A stretch of DNA of 64,000 nt from Thunnus maccoyii (lineage: Eukaryota; Chordata; Actinopteri; Scombriformes; Scombridae). This document shows, one piece after another, positions 1-10,809 of the stretch. The notes beneath the pieces were generated by a model that searched no databases, was not told the DNA's origin, and worked only from the letters and a program-made list of their open reading frames with translations. Positions within the stretch are counted from its first letter, which is position 1, and the number at the start of each line of letters is the position of its first letter. The position numbers were made by a program, and so were the translations under genes. The stretch lies in the NCBI RefSeq assembly GCF_910596095.1, contig NC_056535.1:8845501-8909500 (forward strand), read 5' to 3'.

Positions 1-2315
1 AAATGAGCCGTCTTAGCTTGAAGGAGAATAGTAGCCACAGCGTGTGGAACCAAAACAGTCAAAGATCTGTAAGCCACTAAAGAAGAAGAAGCTGTCACAG
101 CCGCTGCAGCCGCAGCCACTGCTCTAGAACAAGGAGGAAGCCCTCTCACAACAGATGGAAGCCTTTGAGAATAATAAGCAACTGGCTTAAGTTTATCACC
201 ATGCTTCTGAAGCAAAACAGCACTATAAAACCCTTTCTTCTCATCCACTGCCAAAGTGAAATCCCTTGACAAATCAGGAATGCCTAAGGCTGGAGCAGAA
301 GCCAAGGCTTCCTTCAGTTTTACAAAAGAGTTAGTAGCTTCAGGAGTCCAAGTCACTAAGTCATGTGCAGTCAGTCCAGTCGCATGCGCCATGTCTGAAA
401 GTGGTTGAACTATTTTAGCATAATCACAGATCCACTGTCTACAGTAGCCTGTACATCCCAAAAAGGATAGCACCTGTTTCTTCGTCATTGGTTTAGGCAT
501 TGACAGTACCGCTTGAATTCTGTCTTTGCCAATTGTTCGTTTATTTTGTGAGATCTCATGTCCCAAATAGTGCACTTCTTGTTTTACCAGCTGGAGTTTT
601 TCTAGCGATGCTTTATGTCCCTGCAAAGCTAAATATTTTAAAAGGGCGTTTGTATCCGCGATGCAGTTTTCCTCAGATATCGAACACACAAGCAAATCAT
701 CTACATACTGAATTAAAGTACTTCCCTTGGGAAATACAAAACCTGCTAAATTTTCCTGCAATGCAGCTGAATAAACTGTTGGTGATTCTGCAAATCCTTG
801 AGGAACTCTGGTCCAAGTATATTTTTTACCTTTAAAAGTAAAAGCAAACCAATATTGTGAAGCCAGATCAACTGGAACGCTAAAGAAAGCATTTGCCAAA
901 TCTATCACAGTGAACCATTTTGCATTACCAGGTACTGAAGACAAGATTGTAGCTGGATTGGGTACAACTGCTGCACGGGCAAACACAGCTTCATTCACAG
1001 CACGCAGATCATGAACAGGTCGCCAGGATTTGCCATCAGCTTTCTTTATTGGAAGGAGTGGGGTATTACATGGAGAAGTTGGAGCTGGAACAATAATTTT
1101 ATCGTTCAAGAGTTGCTCAATAATAGGAGTCATACCTTCTTCTGCATCGGGCCTCAGAGGATATTGTCGCTTATTAGGCCTGTAATCTGATTTAGGAACC
1201 ACTACTAATGGAGTGGCATCCTTGATCAGACCCACATCATATTTATGTGTTGCCCACAATTGTTTAGGAACACCTTCCAATGCTGGATGGTTTTCTTTAG
1301 ACTCAAAACTGTCCATCACAAAATTATGGACCACAAGGGGAAACTGATCAGCCAATTGAATTGTCCTGTGGGTGCTAAATGTACAGTGGAAAGGATGGAG
1401 AATGACTCCCTTTTCACAGTTCACCTTCTGGCCTATAGCTAAATTAGTGTCACAACAGGACACATCCATGCCTTGTAGTACCATCCCTACATCATAATCT
1501 GAAAGCGCAGGCGAACTGGCCAAAACAACATAAGGGACACCAATCTTCCGAAACACTTTCCTCTGCCTTTCATTTAGATCAACAAGCAAAACAACAAAAT
1601 CCTCTGTGACCACAATACCATTACCATGCAACCTTTCCTCTTGCATTTGTCTGTTCCACTCTTCCTTGAACTGTTCATCTACACCTTCATATGTTACATG
1701 TGACACACACTTATAGCTGCATAAATCCTGTCTAAAAAACATTTCATCACTATGAGTCTCAACAAAATCATGCAATTCCTGCACAACTGAAGAAGGGTCT
1801 ATGCTCCAACAATACTCAACAGCTGGGGAGTGACACACCATAACAGCCAAAGTTTCGTCACAATGATCAGATTTTTTCAACACCAAACCTTTTTCTGTGC
1901 ACTCAATAGTCAAGCCCAAAGCACATAACAAATCTCTTCCTGCCAAATTCACCGGACACTCTGGGACAATGACAAATGAATGCTGTATTTTTGAAACACC
2001 AAATTCCTCACATTCTACTGGACACAGTTTGGTCACCTTACACTTTATAGGTGTTCCGGAGACTCCAATGCAAGTCTTAATTTTTTGAGACAAATGGAAA
2101 GCTTCTGTTGCCGATCTTAATGTTGATTCAGTAGCTCCTGTGTCAGCCAGCATTTCATAGGTGGTGCCGTGGACTGTGATTTTAAACATTGGAAGTTCTT
2201 TAGACTTGAAGCAAAGAGAAAGGTAAAATAGATCAGAGTTTTCAGAATTATTTATTTGAGGTTTTTCACTCTCCTTCTCCTGAATAATAGAAGGATTCGA
2301 GACTTGCTCAGACAG
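1..2315 (-). CDS. pol: Retroviral Pro-Pol, partial (protease and reverse transcriptase)
   Basis: Directly after the gag UGA the same frame stays open for 771 codons to the window edge. The retroviral aspartic protease motif LADTGA is at 2133-2150. Reverse transcriptase follows: a HDLRAVN block near 1000-1020, a VPQGFAESP block near 790-810 and the catalytic YVDD at 696-707. A connection-domain block with PVAYYSQRL lies near 140-180. The remaining RNase H and integrase lie outside the window. The absence of stops or frameshifts over 2.3 kb argues for a recent insertion. No separate start codon is needed if it is made by stop readthrough. Confidence 0.93.
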   Translation of the reverse strand, partial: MSEQVSNPSIIQEKESEKPQINNSENSDLFYLSLCFKSKELPMFKITVHGTTYEMLADTGATESTLRSATEAFHLSQKIKTCIGVSGTPIKCKVTKLCPVECEEFGVSKIQHSFVIVPECPVNLAGRDLLCALGLTIECTEKGLVLKKSDHCDETLAVMVCHSPAVEYCWSIDPSSVVQELHDFVETHSDEMFFRQDLCSYKCVSHVTYEGVDEQFKEEWNRQMQEERLHGNGIVVTEDFVVLLVDLNERQRKVFRKIGVPYVVLASSPALSDYDVGMVLQGMDVSCCDTNLAIGQKVNCEKGVILHPFHCTFSTHRTIQLADQFPLVVHNFVMDSFESKENHPALEGVPKQLWATHKYDVGLIKDATPLVVVPKSDYRPNKRQYPLRPDAEEGMTPIIEQLLNDKIIVPAPTSPCNTPLLPIKKADGKSWRPVHDLRAVNEAVFARAAVVPNPATILSSVPGNAKWFTVIDLANAFFSVPVDLASQYWFAFTFKGKKYTWTRVPQGFAESPTVYSAALQENLAGFVFPKGSTLIQYVDDLLVCSISEENCIADTNALLKYLALQGHKASLEKLQLVKQEVHYLGHEISQNKRTIGKDRIQAVLSMPKPMTKKQVLSFLGCTGYCRQWICDYAKIVQPLSDMAHATGLTAHDLVTWTPEATNSFVKLKEALASAPALGIPDLSRDFTLAVDEKKGFYSAVLLQKHGDKLKPVAYYSQRLPSVVRGLPPCSRAVAAAAAAVTASSSLVAYRSLTVLVPHAVATILLQAKTAH

Positions 2316-2318
2316 TCA
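2316..2318 (-). promoter_or_regulatory. Gag UGA stop, candidate readthrough site
   Basis: Gag ends with UGA followed by CUG, and the pol frame continues from the next codon with no frame change. Gammaretroviruses make Gag-Pol by readthrough of an in-frame stop, and a C after UGA is a known leaky context. No obvious downstream pseudoknot was identified by eye. Confidence 0.7.
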
Positions 2319-4373
2319 TGTTCTCTGTGATAGTTGATTCCTTCTTCCAAATGGTCTATTCACAGACACATTGCCAGGTGGTGGACGTGCCACTCCTTGT
2401 CCACCATCCCATTCCTCCGACATTGCAACAGGACAGTCTCTGGCCCAGTGGCCCATTTGGCCACACTTCCAACAGGCCTCGCTTCCATCTCTATTGTTAA
2501 AGGAGAAGCCTCTACCTCTTCCTCGTCCTCGACCTCTGCCTCTTACAGGTGGAGCATAATAAGCCATCTGAACCATCTGCAATCTTTCAGCCACTACTTT
2601 AGATTTCTTCTTTTGCTGGTTTCTTTCATCCTGAAGAACAGTCTCAGCATGTATGCAATATCTTTTAATGTCATTCAATCTGGCAGTTTGCCATGCCACA
2701 CAGTGTCTGACAAAAATAGCTCTCACTTCCGGAGACAGACCATCCACCAAGGCCTGTACAAACTGTCTTTCCCACACAGTATCATCGACAGTGTTAGCTG
2801 GTTGTTCATTTCCACTATGTGTGTTAAAAACTTGGAGCTTTCTGAAGAAATAATCATCAAACGATTCTTCTGGTTTTTGCACACATGCATTTACAGTTGT
2901 CATATTTATGACTGGTTTAAATTGTGTCACCAATGCTTGACACAAAGCTGCCAGCTGCGTTTGATAAGGGGCGCCATTTGCAACAGTCCATGGGGCAGCT
3001 GGATCCCAATTAGCAGGCTTAACTTCTCCCCAGGCAAGACCCATCTTAGTAGCACAAACGTGCTCCAATTCAGCTGCAGTGGGTTTACACTGTATTACCA
3101 TCTTTGCCAAAGCGTCTGCAAAGACTTTTCCATTATTCTTAGGGTCTGGAAGTTTGTCAATGATAGCCTGCAATTCTGTTATCTTCCATGGTCTATAAAC
3201 ATGCTGTACACCCCCAGCTCCATTAGGGCATTCTATCATTGGGCCAAGAAATGTGTCTCCAAAAGCACCTCCACATGCTCCCTCCTCTGGAGCAGCAGAC
3301 GGAAGATCCAATGTTGAAGCTGACATTGTGGGCTGATAAACAGTTCCTGACCTTGTCATAGCTAGGCCACCTGGATTGAAACTTGTTTTTCTCCTCACCA
3401 CCATTGGAGTCAACCATTCAGCAGCACAAAGACGTGGTGTTCTCTGAGGTGTTAGTGTTGGTGGTTTCATGGCTTGCTCCAGCAACCCAGCATATGGTGG
3501 AGGGGGACGGCTGATAGGTGACACTACAGCAGCTCCTTTACTTTCCTCTGATTCTATAAATACCTCTCCTACAGCTCCTCCTACAGCTCCTTCTCCCAGC
3601 TGTGGGTGATATTGTTGCTCACTGGGAGGAGCCACATCTCCCAACTGTGGAGGAGGACTTCTTGCTGGACAGTCCAACAAATCATCCACCTTATGAACAC
3701 TGACCATAGTAGTAGAGGGCGGTGTTATTTTAGGACGACTGCCAATTATCTGCTTCGTGTGACAAATCTTTCGACTGATGGCATCCCATACCCCAACACA
3801 TTCTATCATATACCCATAATCCCAATCAGAAGGGCCTAAAGGACTGGGTGGAGCTGTTAACTCATGCAACAACAATATCTGAGACTTCTCAAAAGAACCA
3901 CTTCGTGGCCACCGCGAGTCAAAATCTGCTACATGATCACAAAATGGCACTGTGTAATAAGTTGTACTCGTTATTTCTTCAACAAGGGCTTTTGGCGTCA
4001 TTTGTGCCAATTTGTTGTATGTGTCATCCACACACAAGGAAACAAATGTTCTAACACTTTTACACATTTTTTCAGTTCTTTCTCTATTGTCTGCTTCTTT
4101 TTCCCACAATTTCAAACTTTCAATTTGTTTTGTCCATCTATCATTAACCTTCTTAGCAGCTCGTACTTTAGCTTTCTTAATTTTATCCTCAAATCTCTTT
4201 GCTATTTTTTTTCTCAGATTCCTAAGAGAAGCATGTTGTAGACTCCCATATTGAGGAAATCCTGAATTCTTATGCCACTTTGGCAAAAATTGTACGGCAA
4301 CAGAGCCATACTTATCAAACATTTCTTTTGCTGGACTTTGAAGGTTTTTCTGATTGCTGTTAATGGCACCCAT
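2316..4373 (-). CDS. gag: Retroviral Gag polyprotein (intact, endogenous)
   Basis: This 685-residue protein would form the virion core. It starts MGAIN, with Gly2 a likely N-myristoylation site, followed by a basic N-terminal matrix-like region. PPPPY at about residues 290-294 is a PPxY late domain that recruits NEDD4-type ligases. A capsid-like region follows, then a run of alternating RG at about 612-624 and one zinc knuckle of the form CX2CX4HX4C at about 634-647. The start is the first ATG of the frame and the frame is uninterrupted. It ends in TGA directly followed, in the same frame, by the protease region. Long plus-strand ORFs opposite it are antisense shadows. Confidence 0.93.
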   Translation of the reverse strand: MGAINSNQKNLQSPAKEMFDKYGSVAVQFLPKWHKNSGFPQYGSLQHASLRNLRKKIAKRFEDKIKKAKVRAAKKVNDRWTKQIESLKLWEKEADNRERTEKMCKSVRTFVSLCVDDTYNKLAQMTPKALVEEITSTTYYTVPFCDHVADFDSRWPRSGSFEKSQILLLHELTAPPSPLGPSDWDYGYMIECVGVWDAISRKICHTKQIIGSRPKITPPSTTMVSVHKVDDLLDCPARSPPPQLGDVAPPSEQQYHPQLGEGAVGGAVGEVFIESEESKGAAVVSPISRPPPPYAGLLEQAMKPPTLTPQRTPRLCAAEWLTPMVVRRKTSFNPGGLAMTRSGTVYQPTMSASTLDLPSAAPEEGACGGAFGDTFLGPMIECPNGAGGVQHVYRPWKITELQAIIDKLPDPKNNGKVFADALAKMVIQCKPTAAELEHVCATKMGLAWGEVKPANWDPAAPWTVANGAPYQTQLAALCQALVTQFKPVINMTTVNACVQKPEESFDDYFFRKLQVFNTHSGNEQPANTVDDTVWERQFVQALVDGLSPEVRAIFVRHCVAWQTARLNDIKRYCIHAETVLQDERNQQKKKSKVVAERLQMVQMAYYAPPVRGRGRGRGRGRGFSFNNRDGSEACWKCGQMGHWARDCPVAMSEEWDGGQGVARPPPGNVSVNRPFGRRNQLSQRT

Positions 4374-4949
4374 GGCGATTCTGTTCCAATTATATAATAC
4401 TATGTTAAGATATTTAAATAAACACCTTCTAATGAATCTTATATTAACTTTTCCAAAAAGAGAAAGGAAAAAGAAAAAGGAAAGAAACCTTCAAAAAAAA
4501 ACTATCCCTTTTCTTCACCTACTGACATGCACTCAGGGACTGAATGAATGTGTGACAAAAATATCTCCCACAGACTAACTGTCTGCTGTAGAAACAGAGG
4601 AGACAAAATATGTACCAGCTGTCTGATTCCCTAGTCTGACCACTAACCTAATCAGACAAATTACTATTTCTCACACTTCTTTTTGTCCTTTCCTTGTTGA
4701 AAAGAACTTAAAAAAATACGCCACACCAACTGTGCAGTGCGTTCAATAATTTCAATAGGAGAAAGGAAAATTCGACCTTGCTCATCAAGAGATTGATAAT
4801 GCATGCGATGTAAATCACCAAAAAGGTGGACAGGCATCATTAATTACTCATACAAAACAGTCCACATCGAACTATTTTCATTTAGTCTATGCATTCAGCA
4901 TAACTCACTTTTCGTCTTTATTTATTTATTCCATTTATTTATCTTGTTT

Positions 4950-5013
4950 TTTTTTTTGTTTTTGTTTTTTTTTGTTTGTTTTTTTTGTTTTTGTTTTTTT
5001 TTTTTTTTTTTTT
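4950..5013 (-). repeat. A-rich tract in viral sense, leader
   Basis: The plus strand is a T-rich tract with scattered G, so the viral RNA has a long A-rich, C-spotted stretch between the repeats and the gag start. No coding function is seen. Confidence 0.8.
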
Positions 5014-5196
5014 CTCCTTTCTTTTTTCCTCGTGAGTTCAACAACTAATTGTTAGCATTTATGTGGGGAAAAATTTCCTGAACTGGTCTACACCCAGATA
5101 TCAAGCAGACAGAAGCCGCCGACACATAACCACACAGGGAAATGCAGTAACTCAAACAAAGAAAAACAGTACCGTACTAAGCGCTTTTTAACAATT

Positions 5197-5422
5197 TACG
5201 CAGGCTCACATATTGATAGAACTCTGATCTCACCTCGTATCGTACGCAGGCTCACATATTGATAGAACTCTGATCTCACCTCGTATTTTAGGCCTTTTTG
5301 GGGACTCTAACCCCTTTATTTATCTGGCTTTTAGTTACGCAGGCTCACATATTGATGGAACTCTGTTCTCACCTCGTATTGTACGCAGGCTCACGTTTGT
5401 TGTTCCCGATCTTACCTCGCAC
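5197..5422 (-). repeat. Four-copy 44-bp repeat in the retroviral leader
   Basis: Three near-identical 44-bp copies (5197-5240, 5243-5286, 5336-5379) and one diverged copy (5382-5422) begin TACGCAGGCTCAC on the plus strand and end in CCTCG plus a short tail. In viral sense each carries GAG followed by GTGAGA, or GTAAGA in the diverged copy, which is a good 5' splice-site match. Junctions would lie at 5234/5233, 5280/5279, 5373/5372 and 5416/5415. The repeats are between the primer site and gag, where the major splice donor of a retrovirus belongs. Confidence 0.85.
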
Positions 5423-5543
5423 TTTTAGCCTTGGGGACTCTAACCCCTATTAGCTTTTATCAAGGACTCTAACCTTGAAAGGGACCCTGGCAGCGGACTC
5501 TAACCCTGCCTTTTTTACAGTGCACACAGGGGACTCCAACCCC
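5300..5543 (-). other. Five hairpins with a shared 7-nt loop in the retroviral leader
   Basis: Five short inverted repeats enclose the loop ACTCTAA (four times) or ACTCCAA (once) on the plus strand, i.e. TTAGAGT or TTGGAGT in viral RNA. Positions are 5300-5314, 5433-5447, 5460-5478, 5489-5510 and 5529-5543. Stems are GGGG/CCCC in three, TCAAGG/CCTTGA in one, and GGCAG-GG/CC-CTGCC with a bulged C in another. Stem bases differ between units but stay complementary while the loop is kept, which suggests structure is what matters. A packaging or nucleocapsid-binding role is inference only. Confidence 0.7.
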
Positions 5544-5839
5544 AAACCAACCTTATGACTCCACTATTTCAACAACCAACAATGCATAGTCAAACCCACC
5601 AATTTAGAATTTAAAAGCAACAAACAAATGCAATTTCCACATAATCAGATCAACAGTTGCCAATACAAGTCCCCATAAAAGTGGTTCTTTCAACTTACTG
5701 CCGTCCCGTTTCTCGAAAGGAAGACGTCAGGCGTCCCGAAAAAAACCCTTTCTTACTGGGCGTCGAGGTTCCTCAGTCTCCTAGGACTGTCCCGATCGTG
5801 GAGTCCGTCAGTCTTACGAGAAAAGGTCGGCAGGTTAGC

Positions 5840-5857
5840 ATCCCGGACGAGCCCCCA
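5840..5857 (-). other. Primer binding site, tRNA-Pro type
   Basis: The minus strand reads TGGGGGCTCGTCCGGGAT, the 18-nt proline tRNA primer site known from murine leukaemia-type gammaretroviruses. It starts two bases after the LTR end, the expected position for minus-strand DNA priming. Confidence 0.95.
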
Positions 5858-5859
5858 AA

Positions 5860-6526
5860 TGTAATGGGAAATTGCTGATCACTCAATAAACACACAAGAG
5901 AGCATTGTCAGGTTATGAAATAGTGTAATCAAATAATACAATCAGAAGTATAATGCATCATAGTTCTGGAGACAAAGATACGTACCACCTAGCTATCTTT
6001 TCTTTGTCTGAAAGGTTGGCACTTAACCAGTCCCTTAAATACTACTTGTACAGAATTTATGACATCTGCTTACTAACCTTACAGGTCAGCAACCAACCCT
6101 CAGATAGAAACATAGGTCAGAAGTTCAGCTAACCTAGGAACAGTCTTTCTTTACGACCATATATGACAGTACATAAGCATGCACCAAGTAGCATCACAAA
6201 ATAACATCCCTGCTATATTAAATTAAGGACAAACCACACTATCCTCTAAAGCTTATCAGTTTTACACATAAACATCTACATAACTACAGTTTATCTTATC
6301 ACTGGCTCAGGTAAGGGTACAACAGAATAGACTTAACTGTTAAACACACAACTGCCTCATCTTACACAGCAAAGAACTAAGTTTAGAATATATATAGCAC
6401 AGAGGAATTTAGAACATGTGTGAAACACTAACTAACACTAAACTGAACTTAAACACTGTCTGAAACATGTATGATATATTGAAGAAATACATCAAATGAT
6501 AACCTGTGATTCAGTTTTCTTTTACA
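5860..6526 (-). repeat. 5' LTR of the endogenous retrovirus
   Basis: The inner boundary is fixed by the primer site two bases away. The outer boundary is chosen because the element then starts TGTAA and ends TTACA on the minus strand, the usual LTR inverted repeat; length is 667 bp. A minus-strand TATATATA at 6389-6396 is a plausible TATA box, and GATAAA at 6290-6295 a possible weak poly(A) signal downstream of it. No canonical AATAAA is seen on the minus strand, so the R/U5 limits are guesses. The outer end could move if the 3' LTR were available for comparison. Confidence 0.75.
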
Positions 6527-7646
6527 GGCTGAATATGCTGCTTAGCTTGAATTCCACATATAGTTGACTGTGCAGCTCTTTCCATATGATGAGCTTTTTT
6601 CTGCCCAAAAACATTTTATATAAGTTAAACGCCTACTGCACACCACCTCCTCTTATCTAATATTATTTTCTAAAAAAACACAAACCTTTAACACTGATAA
6701 GCTCTAGCATGTTTGATTAATTTATTATATTATTAATTATGCTATTATTGATACTCGCTATTTGCAAACACTCACACACACCAAATGAGTTAAAAAAAAC
6801 ACACACACACACACACACATACGCTGGTATCAGATGGCTGCAGTGTGTATAGGGATGTTTTCAATCTTAAGTACCTCTGTGAGGATTTATTAGGTGCAAT
6901 TATTTATCAGCTGCAGCAAAGCAGTAAAAAGAACTCATCGACCAGCTCTGTTTACAACATACAGTGTAGTCATTTGTACTAACAAATCAGACTCAGATTA
7001 GACTCACTGAAATCAGCAATGAATACAAATAAAACGGCAAGCCCAAAGTACAGTCAGAAAAATTAGTACATAGATATCAGCAAATTGAGAGCATCTGTGA
7101 GTGTTTGTGTGTCTCTGTGAGAAAGAGTGAGTATTGATGAGTCAGAGGTTGCAGGAGCTCTGCATGCTCTAAGAGTGATGTGAATGAAGCGTGAGGCTCT
7201 CAGGTGTTCATAAAATTGAGTGTTGGTTGTTCACTTATGAATTTAATGATAACTCATAGTAATTATTGTCAGAAATGTTCAGTCAAACTACAGCTGCTAT
7301 TTAAATGTAAACATGTTCTTACATCCTTGTTTTTAACATCAGAACACTGTGAATTGTGGGAATTTTCTTGAGCAAAGTCTGCAGCACTGTCAACTGTCAA
7401 AGTCTGTTAGAAAGCCCTGTAGCACAGATTTCACAGCAGGTCGCTCCTGAGCCCTCGCAGACTTAACAGGAACGCACATCAAAGTCCGTGAGACTGTGAT
7501 GGCGCACACTGGGTCCTGATCCGAGAATATATCCCAACTTGGAAACTGTGCTCCATTCCAAACACAATGTATATTTAGGGAATTGCTAGATTAGAAAAAA
7601 GGTTCAAACTGATTCTCATTTTTTTCTCTCCACGGCTTTCATCCAG
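6527..7646 (+). other. cdh4 intron right of the provirus
   Basis: AT-rich intronic sequence without a credible ORF. It contains a short (CA)n run at 6799-6819. It ends in the polypyrimidine tract and CAG acceptor of the next cdh4 exon. Confidence 0.7.
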
Positions 7647-8624
<978 letters not shown>

Positions 8625-10345
8625 GAGCGGCGCTGGGGGGGGGCTGGGCAGGGCTGTGGCAGGGGTCGGGAGAGGCGGGATCGGTTGGATGGATGCCCCT
8701 CAAAACCATGGGCAGGGGCCACGAACATGACGCAGGCTCCACGGTAGACATGTGAGGAATGGACCCTTACATGGGCTGCGTTAGTTTGCTCACAGCGACC
8801 GAGCCCGCAAACATGAATTCTGCTGCAACGCAACTGTATTCTGGCTTTATATTTTTTAGTGGCGAGTTTGTAGTGTGATGTTTTATTTTTATTTTTGTTG
8901 TTCTCTCACCGTGCTGGACCCGGAGCTCTCTGGGGACGAATCAAGGCGGTCGTGAGAGACACGAGTAGTGAATTTGTGCTTTGATTGATTGTTAAAACAA
9001 TACCATCTCTTGCTTTAGTCTCACACTGAAGAGAATGTTTTTTGGGAAGATGCTCTCGGACTCTCTCTTTCACTCTGTCAACTTGAATTTCCTTAGAACA
9101 GAAGCACTGTCATTTTATAAAGTGCCTTTTGTGGTGTGTTTTTGTATCAGACTCCTGCTATCTCAGGATCGGTTGCCATTCGTGCAGTACAGTGGAGGCA
9201 CGTTCTCTCGCCGCCTCCCCTGCACTCCTCAAACCAGCCCTGCCTGTCACTCTCCTCTCCCCTTCACAGTGGTGCAGATGAACCCCAGCAGCCAGTCCCA
9301 GGAGGGAAGGACACAACCAGGGCAGACTATCAGATATCATAACCCAATGAAATACGGCCTGAAAGAAGCCAATAAGAGTTTTAAGTGAGGACAAACCTCT
9401 TCTCCAAGGACCTGCTCAGTTTGACTTACACAAGCATCACCTGTCGACACAACTGCAGTGACACGCTGACATTGTGTGAGACCATTTTTATACATGTGGG
9501 GGTTTTCTAATTTAGTGGAGAATGCCTGCCTTTCCTCTGTGGACTCATGAATTTAGGAGCCTATATGTTGAGACGCTTGCCTGCCCTGTATGGTTTTGTG
9601 TTGCTTTCTCCACAATGTAAAGCTTATGTAGGCATGATCTGATCAGTCAGACAGTGTAAGAAAGTGGAACTTGAAATGACTTGGAACGAAAACCTCTGAC
9701 AAGTACCGAAAGATTTTTTTGTCGCCTTGAACATTCCCGTTTTTTATAGGCCAACAAAAGTATTAAAGGTGCATGATTTTTTTTTCCAAAATGTTTTACT
9801 CAAAGCACTTGTTACTATGTGGTGAGAATGTGAAAGTAGTCAGCAGAAACTATATGAATATACTCTGTATAAAGACACTGAGAAAATAAAAATACTGTAA
9901 GATACCTATTTTTGAAGTATTGATGACATAAAAGTTGCTGCTCTCTTTCTCTAGCTCTTCACTGGGCTTAGGGGATTTTTGGCCCGTTCATTTTTAATAT
10001 GTAGATATTTTCTTTTTCTTCTGTTGAAGCATATGATTCCATTTTTTAAGATGCCTGCTTACACATTCTTTGTTTCGGTTTTGCTCTTTTATTTTCATTT
10101 TGCAGATTGTTTTTTAAAAACGCTTTGTTATACTCCTTTTATATATAAAACACAGCCTTCCCCTTTCACTCTGTATTGTCTCTGACAGTGTTGCTCCCGC
10201 TGGCCTCTGGCCTTGGGACAGTGGAAGGTTCATTAGCCATGCCTGCTGATAGTTGTTCTATTATTAAGTGTACTGGAATTCTTTTATTCATTCATCTAGA
10301 TACTGGATGTGTGCTTTAGAAAATAAAGACATGTTTTGAAAAGGT
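8625..10345 (+). other. cdh4: cdh4 3' UTR with two poly(A) signals
   Basis: Sequence after the cdh4 stop has no coding potential. AATAAA occurs on the plus strand at 9885-9890 and again at 10322-10327, giving a 3' UTR of about 1.3 or 1.7 kb. The second is near the point where sequence character changes. Confidence 0.6.
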
Positions 10346-10724
10346 GCCATCTTTTTTGGAATATTGCTTACATGCATCATCTTCAGGTGTATGCTGTGTG
10401 AAGAGGCCTGGTTGGTTCAACAGTGGTAATTTAACAATGTCATTCAAAGCTTCAAATGATAATGGGCCACAGTGATCCTGTTTTGAGAGTTATTATTTAT
10501 TACAGCTTTATCTTGAGTTGGCCACTGTTAAAGCCGCTACATGTAGGATTTAAATATTTCTGACTTTGGCGCCCCCCAGTGGTAGTACCAAATAAAGTAC
10601 TATGGCAGACAGCATTGCATTCCACTACCCCCACCCACATGTACTAACCAGGAAATACTGATGATGAATGGGATGAAAGCAATGCAGAGACAGCATCGGT
10701 TTTCACATGGATTGTCTTATTTGT

Positions 10725-10742
10725 CATAATAATAATAATAAC

Positions 10743-10807
<65 letters not shown>
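10725..10807. repeat. (AAT)n microsatellite
   Basis: About 27 AAT units with one AAC interruption. One frame reads as an asparagine run, which is not a real protein. Confidence 0.98.

Positions 10808-10809
<2 letters not shown>

Larger units (their letters stand above)
1..6526 (-). mobile_element. Endogenous retrovirus, 5' half (LTR, leader, gag, pro-pol part)
   Basis: Read on the minus strand the order is LTR, tRNA-Pro primer site, leader of about 1.5 kb, gag, UGA stop, protease and reverse transcriptase. RNase H remainder, integrase, env and the 3' LTR would lie left of the window. In-frame gag/stop/pol, a proline primer site, one CCHC knuckle and a YVDD polymerase motif are gamma/epsilon-type (class I) traits. 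Both coding regions are free of premature stops, so the insertion looks young. It sits antisense in a cdh4 intron, because the last cdh4 exons follow on the plus strand. Target-site duplication cannot be checked without the other end. Confidence 0.93.

Noticed and set aside
500-835. 111-codon plus-strand ORF
   Set aside because: Antisense to reverse transcriptase around the YVDD motif.
2334-3317. 327-codon plus-strand ORF
   Set aside because: It lies opposite the intact gag, has no recognisable domain, and is an antisense shadow.
5197-5422. CRISPR-like array
   Set aside because: Only four repeats, irregular spacing, adjacent to a retroviral primer site in a vertebrate genome.
5460-5478. Anticodon-arm-like hairpin as part of a tRNA
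   Set aside because: No D-arm, T-arm or acceptor stem surrounds it. No tRNA gene was recognised in the window.
6079-6083. Alternative outer LTR end (TTACA) giving a 224-bp LTR
   Set aside because: Too short for an autonomous retroviral LTR and would exclude the TATA box at 6389-6396.
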